Source: an uncultured Desulfobacterales bacterium
GTDB taxonomy: Bacteria; Desulfobacterota; Desulfobacteria; Desulfobacterales; JAFDCJ01
Direction: 5' to 3'
Assembly (NCBI GenBank): GCA_945787595.1
Contig: CALZJV010000342.1
Location: forward strand, 1 to 7,405
DNA length: 7,405 nucleotides
A program made the position numbers and the translations under genes. The notes below the pieces were generated by a model that ran no database searches, was not told the origin of the DNA, and was given only the letters and a program-made list of their open reading frames with translations. Positions 1-6,542 of the stretch are shown here, piece after piece; positions within the stretch are counted from its first letter, which is position 1, and every line of letters begins with the position of its first letter.

Positions 1-1
1 G

Positions 2-118
2 GTAACCCGGCCGGTGGCCAAAGGGGAGCATCTCACCTATGCCGACGTATCGCTGGACCCATCCGGCGCCGCATACAAACTCCGCAAACAAATGGAGAAG
101 GAACAAAAAGAAAATTGA
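2..118 (+). CDS. C-terminal end of a SAF-domain oxidoreductase (homoserine-dehydrogenase-like), 5' end outside window
   Basis: An open frame enters from the left edge and ends at TGA 116-118, giving 38 residues (VTRPVAKGEHLTYADVSLD... ending QKEN). The pattern 'VAKGEHLTYADV.LD' followed by a basic 'KLRKQME' helix resembles the end of predicted NAD(P)-dependent homoserine-dehydrogenase-like proteins that carry a C-terminal SAF domain. In that group a line such as 'aGe.Lty.DV' precedes a final arginine-rich helix. The catalytic and nucleotide-binding parts are outside the window, so the family call rests on this short tail. Other SAF-bearing proteins (FlgA-like, sialic acid synthase or altronate dehydratase types) remain possible. 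No strong terminator follows: the nearest hairpin, at 118-138, is six A/T pairs only. Confidence 0.55.
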   Translation, partial: VTRPVAKGEHLTYADVSLDPSGAAYKLRKQMEKEQKEN

Positions 119-447
119 ATATACAACAGTTCTATATTTAACCGACCCAAAAATAAAAATTGTTGCGAGTTTTGGATGGCATAGCGCCGTATGAAAAATA
201 CCTGGATGATTGGCTATCACGAAAACAAATTCGGGTACCGATTTTTTTCAGCTTAGCATCCACTTAAATTTCTAATCATAAAGTTTTACGGAACTATGGC
301 CGAAAAAAAGGTTGATCCAAAAAACGGTTAAGATAACAAGATGTTATTCAGATGCCGATCGAAATGCAACCAAACTACATTTAATTTGTATTATCAATAG
401 ATAGCTTCGAATTTACATTTTATTGGATCATAGAACCGAAGTTTAAA
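119..447. other. AT-rich non-coding spacer upstream of the binding-protein gene
   Basis: This 329-base stretch lies between the SAF-domain gene and the binding-protein gene. It is clearly richer in A/T than the flanking genes, with several A and T runs, and no frame shows convincing coding content. One short open stretch across about 160-260 reads '..VLDGIAPYEKYLDDWL..' but has no start with a ribosome binding site and no family resemblance. A TATTAT hexamer at 389-394 could be a -10 element, but no acceptable -35 lies 16-18 bases upstream, so no promoter is claimed. Bases 193-215 resemble 4736-4758 (19 of 23 identical), reported as a finding. Confidence 0.6.
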
Positions 448-1776
448 TTGTTTAAGGTGCGATTACAGATAGCGATAAGTGCAATTTTCCTGATCGTCTG
501 CTCCGGGAGTAGCGTTGCTGGCAACATCAATTGGCAGAAAATCAAAACCTTACAGGATATGGCGTTTGTCGAATATGTAAAAAGTCTTGACTTAAAAGGG
601 CAGGCAGCTTTGAATTTTTGGAAAAACCTCCCTGTGAGCAAAGCAAATCAACAAGTATACCGGATATTCCGCAAAGAGGCCTTTGCTATATATATGAATA
701 AATACCCCAGACCAAAAAGAAGTATTCCAGAGTTTAAAGTGGGGATGGGAACGGATATAAGTGGCCCCATGAGTAAACAAAAATTGAAACTGCCATTTAC
801 AAATTATTTCCCCCTTGAGGAAGGACCTATCGGAGATCCTCAAAAGATTTATCGAATCGGGTATACGATTCATGGTTTTACCCATCCCTGGCTATTGAAC
901 AATGCTGATTCGGCGATGTGGGAAGCAAACAGGCATTCCAATGTACGTCTTACGATTCTCGATCCGGAATTTGATAACGATAAGCAGGTTCAGCAAATTG
1001 ATGCGTGGGTGGCAGACGGTCTCGATGGTATAATGATATGGCCCATGCAGGAAGCACCTACCGGACCACCGGTACAGAGGGCGATAGCCGCAGGCATTCC
1101 TTGTGTGTCCATAGACAGAATGGTGGGGACAAACAAAATCAATGCACGGGTAACGGGTAATTTCCCTGCCAATGGTACCCAACAGGGGGTTTACCTGGTT
1201 CACAAACTTCTTCAAGAAAATAAGCAGGTAAAAGGTACGATTCTAATGATTCGAAAGCCCCTGGGAAGTACGGCTGATGCCATGCGAACAGGTCATTTTC
1301 TTAAGGTCATCAGCTATTTCCCAGGCCTCAAAATATTAGGAAGCTTTCACAACAGTAGTAACCGGCAGGATTCGTTTCAGCAGGTAAGAGATGTGCTGAA
1401 TAAACACAATGAATTGGATGTGATATTTTGTACGGGCGCTGAGCAGGGTATGGGAGCGGTGCAGGCGATCGATGCAGCCAAGAGATGGGATAGCCGGGAA
1501 GGCAATAAGAGAATCATTGTTCTGAGCAATGATGACCTTTTTGAATCACTTGATGCGATTAGCAAAGGGAAAATGGCCATGACAGCACCTTATACCCCGT
1601 TGCTCGGGGCCTTGGGGGTGCGGATATTATTAAAATTGCTAGCCGGTGAAAAAGTCCCGCATGATGTCATTACCCCGGATCTGCCCATGGTCACCAAAAA
1701 GAGCGAAACTGTATTTGGTGTCGAAACTGTCAGCATCAATAAATGGATGCCGTACACTTATGGGAGGCAGGAATAA
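448..1776 (+). CDS. Secreted sugar-type periplasmic binding protein paired with a sensor kinase
   Basis: This 442-residue protein begins with a signal peptide: basic MFKVRLQ, a hydrophobic core at about 8-18, and a likely cleavage after SSVA at about 24. Residues about 135-410 form a periplasmic-binding-protein fold of the ribose/xylose (LacI-like) class. It opens with YRIGYTIHGFTHPWLLNN and continues with the 'DGLDGIMIWP' strand near 190-199, 'GIPCVSIDR' near 216-224 and 'IIVLSNDD' near 356-363. These sit at the usual ligand-contact positions. Residues about 25-134 are an N-terminal extension without a recognised domain. No permease or ATPase gene adjoins. Instead a sensor-kinase start follows three bases after the stop, so the protein probably presents a ligand to that kinase, as LuxP does to LuxQ. 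The ligand is unknown. The start is TTG 448, or alternatively GTG 457; neither has a good ribosome binding site, and the frame is closed by TAA at 382-384. Confidence 0.82.
   Translation: MFKVRLQIAISAIFLIVCSGSSVAGNINWQKIKTLQDMAFVEYVKSLDLKGQAALNFWKNLPVSKANQQVYRIFRKEAFAIYMNKYPRPKRSIPEFKVGMGTDISGPMSKQKLKLPFTNYFPLEEGPIGDPQKIYRIGYTIHGFTHPWLLNNADSAMWEANRHSNVRLTILDPEFDNDKQVQQIDAWVADGLDGIMIWPMQEAPTGPPVQRAIAAGIPCVSIDRMVGTNKINARVTGNFPANGTQQGVYLVHKLLQENKQVKGTILMIRKPLGSTADAMRTGHFLKVISYFPGLKILGSFHNSSNRQDSFQQVRDVLNKHNELDVIFCTGAEQGMGAVQAIDAAKRWDSREGNKRIIVLSNDDLFESLDAISKGKMAMTAPYTPLLGALGVRILLKLLAGEKVPHDVITPDLPMVTKKSETVFGVETVSINKWMPYTYGRQE
1762..1767 (+). promoter_or_regulatory. Ribosome binding site for the kinase anchor fragment
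   Basis: GGGAGG lies 12 bases before ATG 1780 and inside the last codons of the binding-protein gene. It supports translation of the 63-residue fragment from 1780 and indicates that the binding protein and kinase were designed as one transcript. The spacing is slightly longer than ideal. Confidence 0.6.
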
Positions 1777-1779
1777 ACC

Positions 1780-1971
1780 ATGTCGGTAAATTTAACAATC
1801 CGCACCAAGTTGATCATTGTATTGCTTACCTTGGGCTTAATACCTCCTCTACTGATTGGATATATCTCATTAAGTGTTTCACATACAGCCTTGTCTGAAC
1901 AGGCATTTATCCACTTGATTAGTACCAGGGATGCCAAAAAAGCTCAAATTGAAATGAAGAGGGTGAGATAA
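1780..1971 (+). CDS. N-terminal membrane-anchor fragment of a sensor histidine kinase (truncated)
   Basis: Sixty-three residues are encoded before TAA 1969-1971. The fragment starts [12 protein letters not shown], has one hydrophobic membrane segment at about residues 10-31, and then continues '[22 protein letters not shown]'. That last stretch matches the juxtamembrane start of Cache-type sensor kinases and chemoreceptors, where 'aleeQaf.qL.s.RdiKKaqIe' leads into a large periplasmic sensor domain. Here the similarity stops at about residue 58 and five unrelated residues (MKRVR) precede the stop. The next frame picks up the end of a PAS/PAC domain at 1953. The sensor domain, second membrane helix and any HAMP domain are therefore missing. 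The start is supported by GGGAGG upstream and by the three-base gap after the binding-protein gene. The fragment alone would be an inert membrane peptide. It is best read as the 5' part of the kinase gene at 1980-4703. Confidence 0.75.
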   Translation: MSVNLTIRTKLIIVLLTLGLIPPLLIGYISLSVSHTALSEQAFIHLISTRDAKKAQIEMKRVR

Positions 1972-1979
1972 CCCACTTC

Positions 1980-4703
1980 GTGGCAGTGAAAGAAGATATT
2001 ACGGAACAAAAGAAGATCCGAGAATCGCTGCGTGAAAAGGAAGCCCAACTGAGTACCGCCGTAAATAGTATGGTCGGTGGGATTTTCATGATCGATAAAA
2101 ACCTTAATTTTCAACTCACCAACGAACAATTTCACGAATTATATGATTTTCCAAAAGAGCTGGCTAAAAAAGGGATGCCATTTATTAATTTATTGCGTGC
2201 GCGTGCCAGGCGAGGGGAATATGGTCCGGGGGATCCGGAAGAGTTGCTGTCAAAGCGTCTTGAAATGTACAAAGATCCCACACAAGCCAAACAGATAATT
2301 ATATATGAAGATAAAGTACCTGGCAATAGAACAACGGAAGTATATCGTGCACCAACGGAAGATGGCGGGTTTGTGTTCGTGATCAACGAAATTACGGAGC
2401 GAAAAAAAGCAGAAGATGAACTGAGAATTGCCAAAGAAACTGCCGTTGAAGCAACAAAAACCAAGAGTGAATTTCTTGCGAACATGAGCCATGAAATTCG
2501 AACGCCCATGAATGCCATTATCGGGATGGCGCATTTGGCCCTGAAAACCGATCTTACCGCCAAACAATACGACTACCTCAAAAAAGTAGATAACTCCGCC
2601 AAGTCCTTGTTGGGGATCATCAATGACATCCTGGATTTTTCAAAGATCGAAGCCGGCAAACTGGAAATGGAGTCTGTGGACTTTCAATTGGAGGATCCAC
2701 TGGATAACATCGCTACACTGGTGGGCATCAAAACTCAGGAAAAAGGGCTGGAGCTGCTTTTTAAGACAGATGCATCGGTGCCGACAGCACTTATCGGTGA
2801 TCCCCTGCGCCTGGGGCAAATCCTGATTAATTTATCGAACAACGCCGTAAAATTTACAGATGTGGGGGAGATTGTTGTCTCCACCGAATTGGTCAAAAAA
2901 GACAAAGCACAGGTCACCTTGAAATTTTCGGTTCAAGACACAGGCGTTGGTATGACCTCAGAGCAAGCGGCCAAGCTGTTTCAACCGTTTATGCAGGCAG
3001 ACTCCTCTACCACCCGCAAATATGGCGGTACCGGTTTGGGACTAACAATCAGCAAGCGGCTGGCAGAGATGATGGGTGGCGAAATCTGGGTGGAAAGCGA
3101 GCAGGGTCAGGGCAGTACCTTCAGTTTTACCGCCAACTTCGGTCTGGGAAAAGAGAAGGCCAAAAAACAATATAAGCCCGCATCCGAACTGCGCGGCATG
3201 AAAGTTTTGGTGGTGGACGACAACGCCACCTCAAGGGACATTTTACAGGAGATGCTGGAATCTTTTACTTTTAAGGTCACCGTGGCAGCATCCGGACCAG
3301 AGGGAATCACAGAACTTGAGAGTGCGAAGGAAGATAGACCTTTCGAGTTGGTTGTTATGGATTGGAAAATGCCGGGTATGGATGGTATCGAGGCATCCAG
3401 GCGGATTAAAGATCATGAGGGTTTGATCAAAATTCCAGCCATCGTTTTGGTGACCGCTTATGGTCGTGAAGAGATTATGCAGCAAGCAGAGGAGGTGGGA
3501 CTCGAAGGTTTCCTCCTTAAACCTGTCAATCCATCGATGCTTTTTGACACTATCATACAGGTGTTTGGCGAAGAGGTGCCTGAAATCTCGCGGGTTGTGC
3601 AAAGACATGAACAAGAAGCAAGAGCGTTAGAACATATTCGAGGGACAAATGTACTATTAGTGGAAGATAATGAAATTAACCAGCAGGTGGCCAAGGAAAT
3701 TCTTGAGGGTGCCGGTCTGAATGTTGACTTGGCCGCCGATGGCCAAGAGGGTGTCAATGCTGTAAAGGAAAACAATTATGATGCGGTGCTCATGGACGTA
3801 CAGATGCCAGTGATGGACGGATATACGGCCACCCGAGAGATCCGAAAAGATAAGCTCTTTAAGGATTTGCCAATTATCGCCATGACAGCACATGCAATGG
3901 CCGGTGATGAGGATAAAAGTTTGGAAGCAGGAATGAACGGACATGTCACCAAACCCATTGACCCCAACCAACTGTTTTCGACTCTGCAGAAATGGATAAA
4001 ACCGAGTGAGAAACGGGTCCAAGTCCAACAACCGGAAGTTTCTGTTGAGCAATCTGAGTCGGATAAGGCGGTCCCGGCAGAAGATGAGCTTCCGGAATCT
4101 TTGTCGGGATTTGATCTGGCAGATGGATTAAAGCGATTGCAAGGAAACAAAAGGCTTTATCGGAAGTTGCTTTTAAGTTTTGCTACGGACTACAACGCGG
4201 TAGCAAATGAAATCCGACAGGCACTTGATGCCGAGGATTTTGATCAAGCCCACAGCCTGGTGCACAATCTCAAAGGATTGGCCGGTAATCTTGCGGCTAT
4301 AGAGCTGCAAGCAGCCGCGATGAGTATGGAAAAACTTGTTAAAGGCGTTAACAAAAAAACCCCGTCAACCGAACAGCTAAACTTGAGATTCTTGGAGCTT
4401 GAAAACACTCTCAATCAAGCCCTGGAATCAGCTCAAAGCCTTGGTGTATCAGCTGAAGAAAAAATCGGTAAACTATCTACTGAAGAGCTTGTAGATATTC
4501 CCACCGAATTATCTCAGGATATTGCCAAACGTATTCGCGATGCGGCTGAAATGGGAGATGTCACCAATTTAAATGCCATCGCAGAGGAAATTAAGGATCA
4601 ATCAGATTCCTGTATGCTGCTCAGCAAGCAGATTATTCAGATGGCTGAAAACTTTGACCTGGATGGGATCCAAAAATTAGCAGATGACTTGGATGCATAC
4701 TAA
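1980..4703 (+). CDS. Hybrid histidine kinase/phosphorelay protein (PAS-HisKA-HATPase-REC-REC-Hpt), 5'-disrupted
   Basis: This 907-residue, apparently cytoplasmic sensor kinase has a complete phosphorelay. After a PAC remnant and a coiled coil (1-25), a PAS_7-like domain spans about 25-143 and ends 'EITERKK'. HisKA carries H171 in '[10 protein letters not shown]'. The ATPase domain shows the N-box '[10 protein letters not shown]' (N288), 'DTGVGM' at 320, 'LFQPF' at 333 and 'GGTGLGL' at 349. REC1 has D413/D414, phospho-acceptor D461, T492 and K514. REC2 has E562/D563, phospho-acceptor D606, T636 and K658. An Hpt domain at about 708-815 carries H762 in 'VHNLKG'. Residues about 826-907 are an acidic helical tail. 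All catalytic residues are present. The reading frame is open from 1953 and its first residues, '[17 protein letters not shown]', are the end of another PAS/PAC domain, so the protein once continued upstream. GTG 1980 is the first usable start, eight bases after the fragment's stop; GAGGG at 1959-1963 is a weak, distant ribosome site. No response-regulator gene is present to receive the phosphate. Confidence 0.9.
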   Translation: MAVKEDITEQKKIRESLREKEAQLSTAVNSMVGGIFMIDKNLNFQLTNEQFHELYDFPKELAKKGMPFINLLRARARRGEYGPGDPEELLSKRLEMYKDPTQAKQIIIYEDKVPGNRTTEVYRAPTEDGGFVFVINEITERKKAEDELRIAKETAVEATKTKSEFLANMSHEIRTPMNAIIGMAHLALKTDLTAKQYDYLKKVDNSAKSLLGIINDILDFSKIEAGKLEMESVDFQLEDPLDNIATLVGIKTQEKGLELLFKTDASVPTALIGDPLRLGQILINLSNNAVKFTDVGEIVVSTELVKKDKAQVTLKFSVQDTGVGMTSEQAAKLFQPFMQADSSTTRKYGGTGLGLTISKRLAEMMGGEIWVESEQGQGSTFSFTANFGLGKEKAKKQYKPASELRGMKVLVVDDNATSRDILQEMLESFTFKVTVAASGPEGITELESAKEDRPFELVVMDWKMPGMDGIEASRRIKDHEGLIKIPAIVLVTAYGREEIMQQAEEVGLEGFLLKPVNPSMLFDTIIQVFGEEVPEISRVVQRHEQEARALEHIRGTNVLLVEDNEINQQVAKEILEGAGLNVDLAADGQEGVNAVKENNYDAVLMDVQMPVMDGYTATREIRKDKLFKDLPIIAMTAHAMAGDEDKSLEAGMNGHVTKPIDPNQLFSTLQKWIKPSEKRVQVQQPEVSVEQSESDKAVPAEDELPESLSGFDLADGLKRLQGNKRLYRKLLLSFATDYNAVANEIRQALDAEDFDQAHSLVHNLKGLAGNLAAIELQAAAMSMEKLVKGVNKKTPSTEQLNLRFLELENTLNQALESAQSLGVSAEEKIGKLSTEELVDIPTELSQDIAKRIRDAAEMGDVTNLNAIAEEIKDQSDSCMLLSKQIIQMAENFDLDGIQKLADDLDAY

Positions 4704-4705
4704 TT

Positions 4706-4750
4706 ATCCAGATTTTAGGATTGGGTATGCAATGCGTAAAATATCTGGAT
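4706..4750. terminator. Possible weak bidirectional stem-loop between convergent genes
   Basis: ATCCAGAT at 4706-4713 is the exact reverse complement of ATCTGGAT at 4743-4750. Three further T-A pairs form across a one-base bulge, leaving a loop of about 22 bases. It lies just after the kinase stop and just past the stop of the oppositely oriented oxidoreductase gene, where a shared terminator would be expected. Neither strand has a T-run after the stem, and the loop is long, so intrinsic termination is only a possibility. Confidence 0.25.
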
Positions 4751-4766
4751 GATAGGTTTCTACTCG

Positions 4767-6071
4767 TTAACCAATCACCGAAAAGCTGCTGTCAGGATTG
4801 ATTTCTCTGAGACGTGAATAAAAGCCCACATTAAACGATCTTGCGGTATACTTCATTTGAAATTGCAGCGGGTTCTTGTCATGGTCGAGCCCGGCCTCGA
4901 CTTTATCTATCAGTTCGGCCATCATGACCCCCGCCACCGGAGCATTTTTGTACTGGTTTCCGGAAGTTCCGATGGCCATGTAAAAACCGGGCAGATCCGA
5001 CATGTCGTAGATGGGGATCCAGTCATCTGAGACATCGTATAGGTCCACCACGCCCTGCATTTGATTCGGCACCGTCAGTCCCTCGATCCGTTGGGCTTCG
5101 CGCATGGCCTGGGCAGTCCACTGTTTGGTGAAGCTGGTATCATATTTGTCCGGATCGACATACTCGCGCTCATCGCATTCAGGGTCTTCCGAGCCCACCA
5201 GGATGTGATTGCCCGTCTCCGGTCTCGAATAGCAGCCGATATCACCGTCGGAGATGATCGTCCCGACCTTCTGGTAATCGATGCCCTCAGGGGCGGGAAC
5301 ATGGCAGACTTCCTGGCGCAGGGCCCTGGTTTTGATTTTCATGCCATCTTCCACGCCGGCCATACGGTTGATGATATAGGAGTGGGGACCGGCGACATTG
5401 ACGACGATACCTGCATTGATCTGGGTACCGTCCTTTAAGGTAATGCCTGCCACCCGGCCGTTTTCTTTGCGAATATCGACCACTTCGGCATTAAACATAA
5501 ACTGGCTGCCTTTGGCTTCGGCTGCTCGCTGGAGGTTATGGGTGGAAAGCTGTGGATCGGTGATATAGCCTGATTCCGGTACAAAGATCGCTCCACCGAC
5601 GGCCTCACCGGTGGGCTCTCCAAAATCGGGATCATCGGGCAGCTTGACTGGGAAGTATTGGCGGGTATCCAAAAAAGGCACCTTCTTTTTTATCCCCGCG
5701 ATATCCAATTCTTCGTATTCAACCCCCAGGTCATCGAGACTGGCCATGACATTTTTAAGGTATTTGTTGTGGGCGGTTTTTATCACCAGGCAACCGGTAT
5801 TAATATACTTTGCCGCACCCAGCTCGTCCTCCGCCGCCAGGTATTCGGGCCAGTTGATCCAGTAATAATATCCTTCGCGGGCCATGGCGACGCCATCCGG
5901 CGTTGAGTAGTGCAAGCGAATGACGGCACAGGAACCCGACGTGGAGCCGTAACCGGCCGATGGCAACTTGTCCAGATTGAGTGTTTTGTAGCCTTTCTTG
6001 GCCAGTTCGAAAGCAATGGCGGCACCGATGATGCCGGCCCCTACAATAATTGCGTCATATTGTTTGTTCAC
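4767..6071 (-). CDS. FAD-dependent oxidoreductase of the DAO family (SoxB / amine-oxidase-like)
   Basis: From GTG 6071 this encodes 434 residues. The N-terminus MNKQYDAIIVGAGIIG carries the GxGxxG dinucleotide motif at 11-16, with D34 closing the second strand to contact the FAD ribose. 'GSTSGSCAVIRLHY' at 42-55 is the serine-rich FAD-contact region of the sarcosine-oxidase/D-amino-acid-oxidase fold. The C-terminal part has 'YDVSDDWIPIYD' and 'GFYMAIGTSGNQYKNAPVAG', which match the second FAD-binding segment and its glycine-rich loop. The length is normal for single-subunit members. Enzymes of this family oxidise the C-N bond of secondary amines or amino acids (sarcosine, dimethylglycine, D-amino acids, proline); the substrate here cannot be assigned. 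The gene points toward the kinase and is divergent from the DadA-like gene. It is uninterrupted and visibly more GC-rich than the binding-protein/kinase unit. An in-frame GTG 15 bases earlier (6086) would add five residues that overlap the ribosome binding site, so it is rejected. Confidence 0.87.
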   Translation of the reverse strand: MNKQYDAIIVGAGIIGAAIAFELAKKGYKTLNLDKLPSAGYGSTSGSCAVIRLHYSTPDGVAMAREGYYYWINWPEYLAAEDELGAAKYINTGCLVIKTAHNKYLKNVMASLDDLGVEYEELDIAGIKKKVPFLDTRQYFPVKLPDDPDFGEPTGEAVGGAIFVPESGYITDPQLSTHNLQRAAEAKGSQFMFNAEVVDIRKENGRVAGITLKDGTQINAGIVVNVAGPHSYIINRMAGVEDGMKIKTRALRQEVCHVPAPEGIDYQKVGTIISDGDIGCYSRPETGNHILVGSEDPECDEREYVDPDKYDTSFTKQWTAQAMREAQRIEGLTVPNQMQGVVDLYDVSDDWIPIYDMSDLPGFYMAIGTSGNQYKNAPVAGVMMAELIDKVEAGLDHDKNPLQFQMKYTARSFNVGFYSRLREINPDSSFSVIG

Positions 6072-6078
6072 GGATAAT

Positions 6079-6084
6079 CCTCCC
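6079..6084 (-). promoter_or_regulatory. Ribosome binding site fixing the oxidoreductase start
   Basis: On the minus strand GGGAGG sits 7 bases before GTG 6071, which is ideal spacing. The upstream in-frame GTG at 6086 overlaps this site itself and has no ribosome site of its own. The motif therefore supports the shorter 434-residue protein beginning MNKQYD. Confidence 0.75.
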
Positions 6085-6152
6085 ACTAATTTTTTTTACC
6101 CCCGGTCGATTTGAAAGCGTCCTCACTTGCCCAGTTGGATCATTTCTATTTA

Positions 6153-6248
6153 GCCGCCCGCTCACTTCGTTCGCTCGACAAACGCAGACGGACGCGGAAT
6201 TTTGCCTCCGCCGCCCTCTCGACTTCACTCGAAACAGACTTGCGGAGG
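6153..6248. repeat. Two imperfect direct copies of a ~40-base GC-rich unit
   Basis: One copy begins at 6153 (GCCGCCCGCTCACTTC...) and runs to about 6197. The second begins at 6210 (GCCGCCCTCTCGACTTC...) and runs to about 6248. Both share, in order, GCCGCCC, CTC, ACTTC, CTCGA, AAC, AGAC and a closing CGG-rich stretch, with small gaps between. The period is about 57 bases. Such CTTCxxTCGCTCG-type sequences often belong to short dispersed intergenic repeats; whether this one recurs elsewhere in the genome cannot be seen here. Confidence 0.5.
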
Positions 6249-6253
6249 CAAAA
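6200..6253. repeat. 12-bp perfect inverted repeat
   Basis: TTTTGCCTCCGC at 6200-6211 is the exact reverse complement of GCGGAGGCAAAA at 6242-6253, leaving a 30-base loop. The loop contains a smaller TCGA/TCGA pairing. The plus strand continues with CCATCG and the minus strand with CCGCG, so neither side has the T-tract of an intrinsic terminator. It could be an operator, a folded repeat element or an RNA structure in either leader. Confidence 0.6.
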
Positions 6254-6307
6254 CCATCGATCCCCGCGCGAAACTATAAACGCTTATGCGTGACAGGCAT
6301 GATGCAT

Positions 6308-6332
6308 TTGCCTGGGTAGGTCGCCCAGGCAA
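6308..6332. repeat. Tight 9-bp GC-rich hairpin
   Basis: TTGCCTGGG at 6308-6316 pairs perfectly with CCCAGGCAA at 6324-6332 around a 7-base loop (TAGGTCG). On the plus strand it is followed by TATTTG, which has some T but no true run. It may belong to the surrounding repeat cluster, act as a weak terminator for transcription entering the spacer, or serve as a protein-binding palindrome. Confidence 0.6.
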
Positions 6333-6354
6333 TATTTGTCTATCGTCCGCGTAT

Positions 6355-6374
6355 TGTCTGCGTGTGTCTGCGGT
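6355..6374. repeat. Two tandem 10-base units, inverted relative to 6183-6189
   Basis: TGTCTGCGTG at 6355-6364 is followed directly by TGTCTGCGGT at 6365-6374. The shared core GTCTGCG is the reverse complement of CGCAGAC at 6183-6189. The neighbouring CCGCG at 6347-6351 likewise mirrors CGCGG at 6193-6197. The repeat cluster is thus bracketed by imperfect inverted ends about 190 bases apart. Confidence 0.45.
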
Positions 6375-6442
6375 TTAAATATTAATTGGAGATGATACTC
6401 ACTTAATATTGACTATCGAACCGCTCATTCTCTATTTATGGA

Positions 6443-6448
6443 TATAAT
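6443..6448 (+). promoter_or_regulatory. Candidate -10 element for the DadA-like gene
   Basis: TATAAT, a perfect sigma-70 -10 match, lies about 95 bases before ATG 6543 in the AT-rich end of the spacer. The hexamer 17 bases upstream (ACCGCT) is a poor -35, and the nearby TTGACT at 6409-6414 is 28 bases away, which is too far to pair. This is a possible weak or activator-dependent promoter only. Confidence 0.3.
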
Positions 6449-6542
6449 CTGTCAAGAAAATATTTAGCTGAGAAACACAAAGTTGTTGAACAAGGGCCTG
6501 TATTGGATTACTAACTGAGACCGGATTATTTGAGGCGTATTC

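Larger units (their letters stand above)
6072..6542. other. Divergent intergenic region with a repeat cluster
   Basis: This spacer separates the minus-strand oxidoreductase from the plus-strand DadA-like gene and should hold both promoters. Its first two thirds (6153-6374) are GC-rich and filled with direct and inverted repeats, listed separately. The last third (about 6375-6540) is AT-rich and more promoter-like. No open frame in it looks coding. Short frames that cross it run through the repeats and have no ribosome binding sites. Confidence 0.7.

Noticed and set aside
160..261. Short open frame reading '..APYEKYLDDWLSRKQIRVP..' in the left spacer as a gene remnant
   Set aside because: It has no supported start, no recognised family and unusual AT-rich composition; it is too short to separate from chance.
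1936..1942. A AAA AAG heptamer just before the kinase break, as a programmed -1 frameshift site
   Set aside because: It is in the wrong phase (codons GCC AAA AAA G). A -1 shift there runs into TGA at 1950-1952. A shift would have to occur between 1953 and 1968, where no slippery sequence is seen.
5061..5438. 125-residue plus-strand frame inside the oxidoreductase gene
   Set aside because: It is an antisense shadow of a well-supported FAD enzyme, with no ribosome binding site or recognisable domain.
6072..6086. Longer oxidoreductase start at GTG 6086
   Set aside because: The five extra residues would be encoded by the ribosome binding site of GTG 6071, and the FAD motif sits at the usual distance from the shorter start.
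6050..6319. Plus-strand 89-residue open frame in the divergent spacer, and a 60-residue frame inside it
   Set aside because: It overlaps the start of the oxidoreductase gene, crosses the repeat cluster, has no good ribosome binding site and gives a low-complexity basic product with no family resemblance.
6153..6374. CRISPR array
   Set aside because: The repeats are few, imperfect and of different lengths, with no regular spacers.
6409..6448. TTGACT plus TATAAT as a complete sigma-70 promoter
   Set aside because: The spacing is 28 bases, far from the required 16-18. Only the -10 hexamer is kept, at low confidence.
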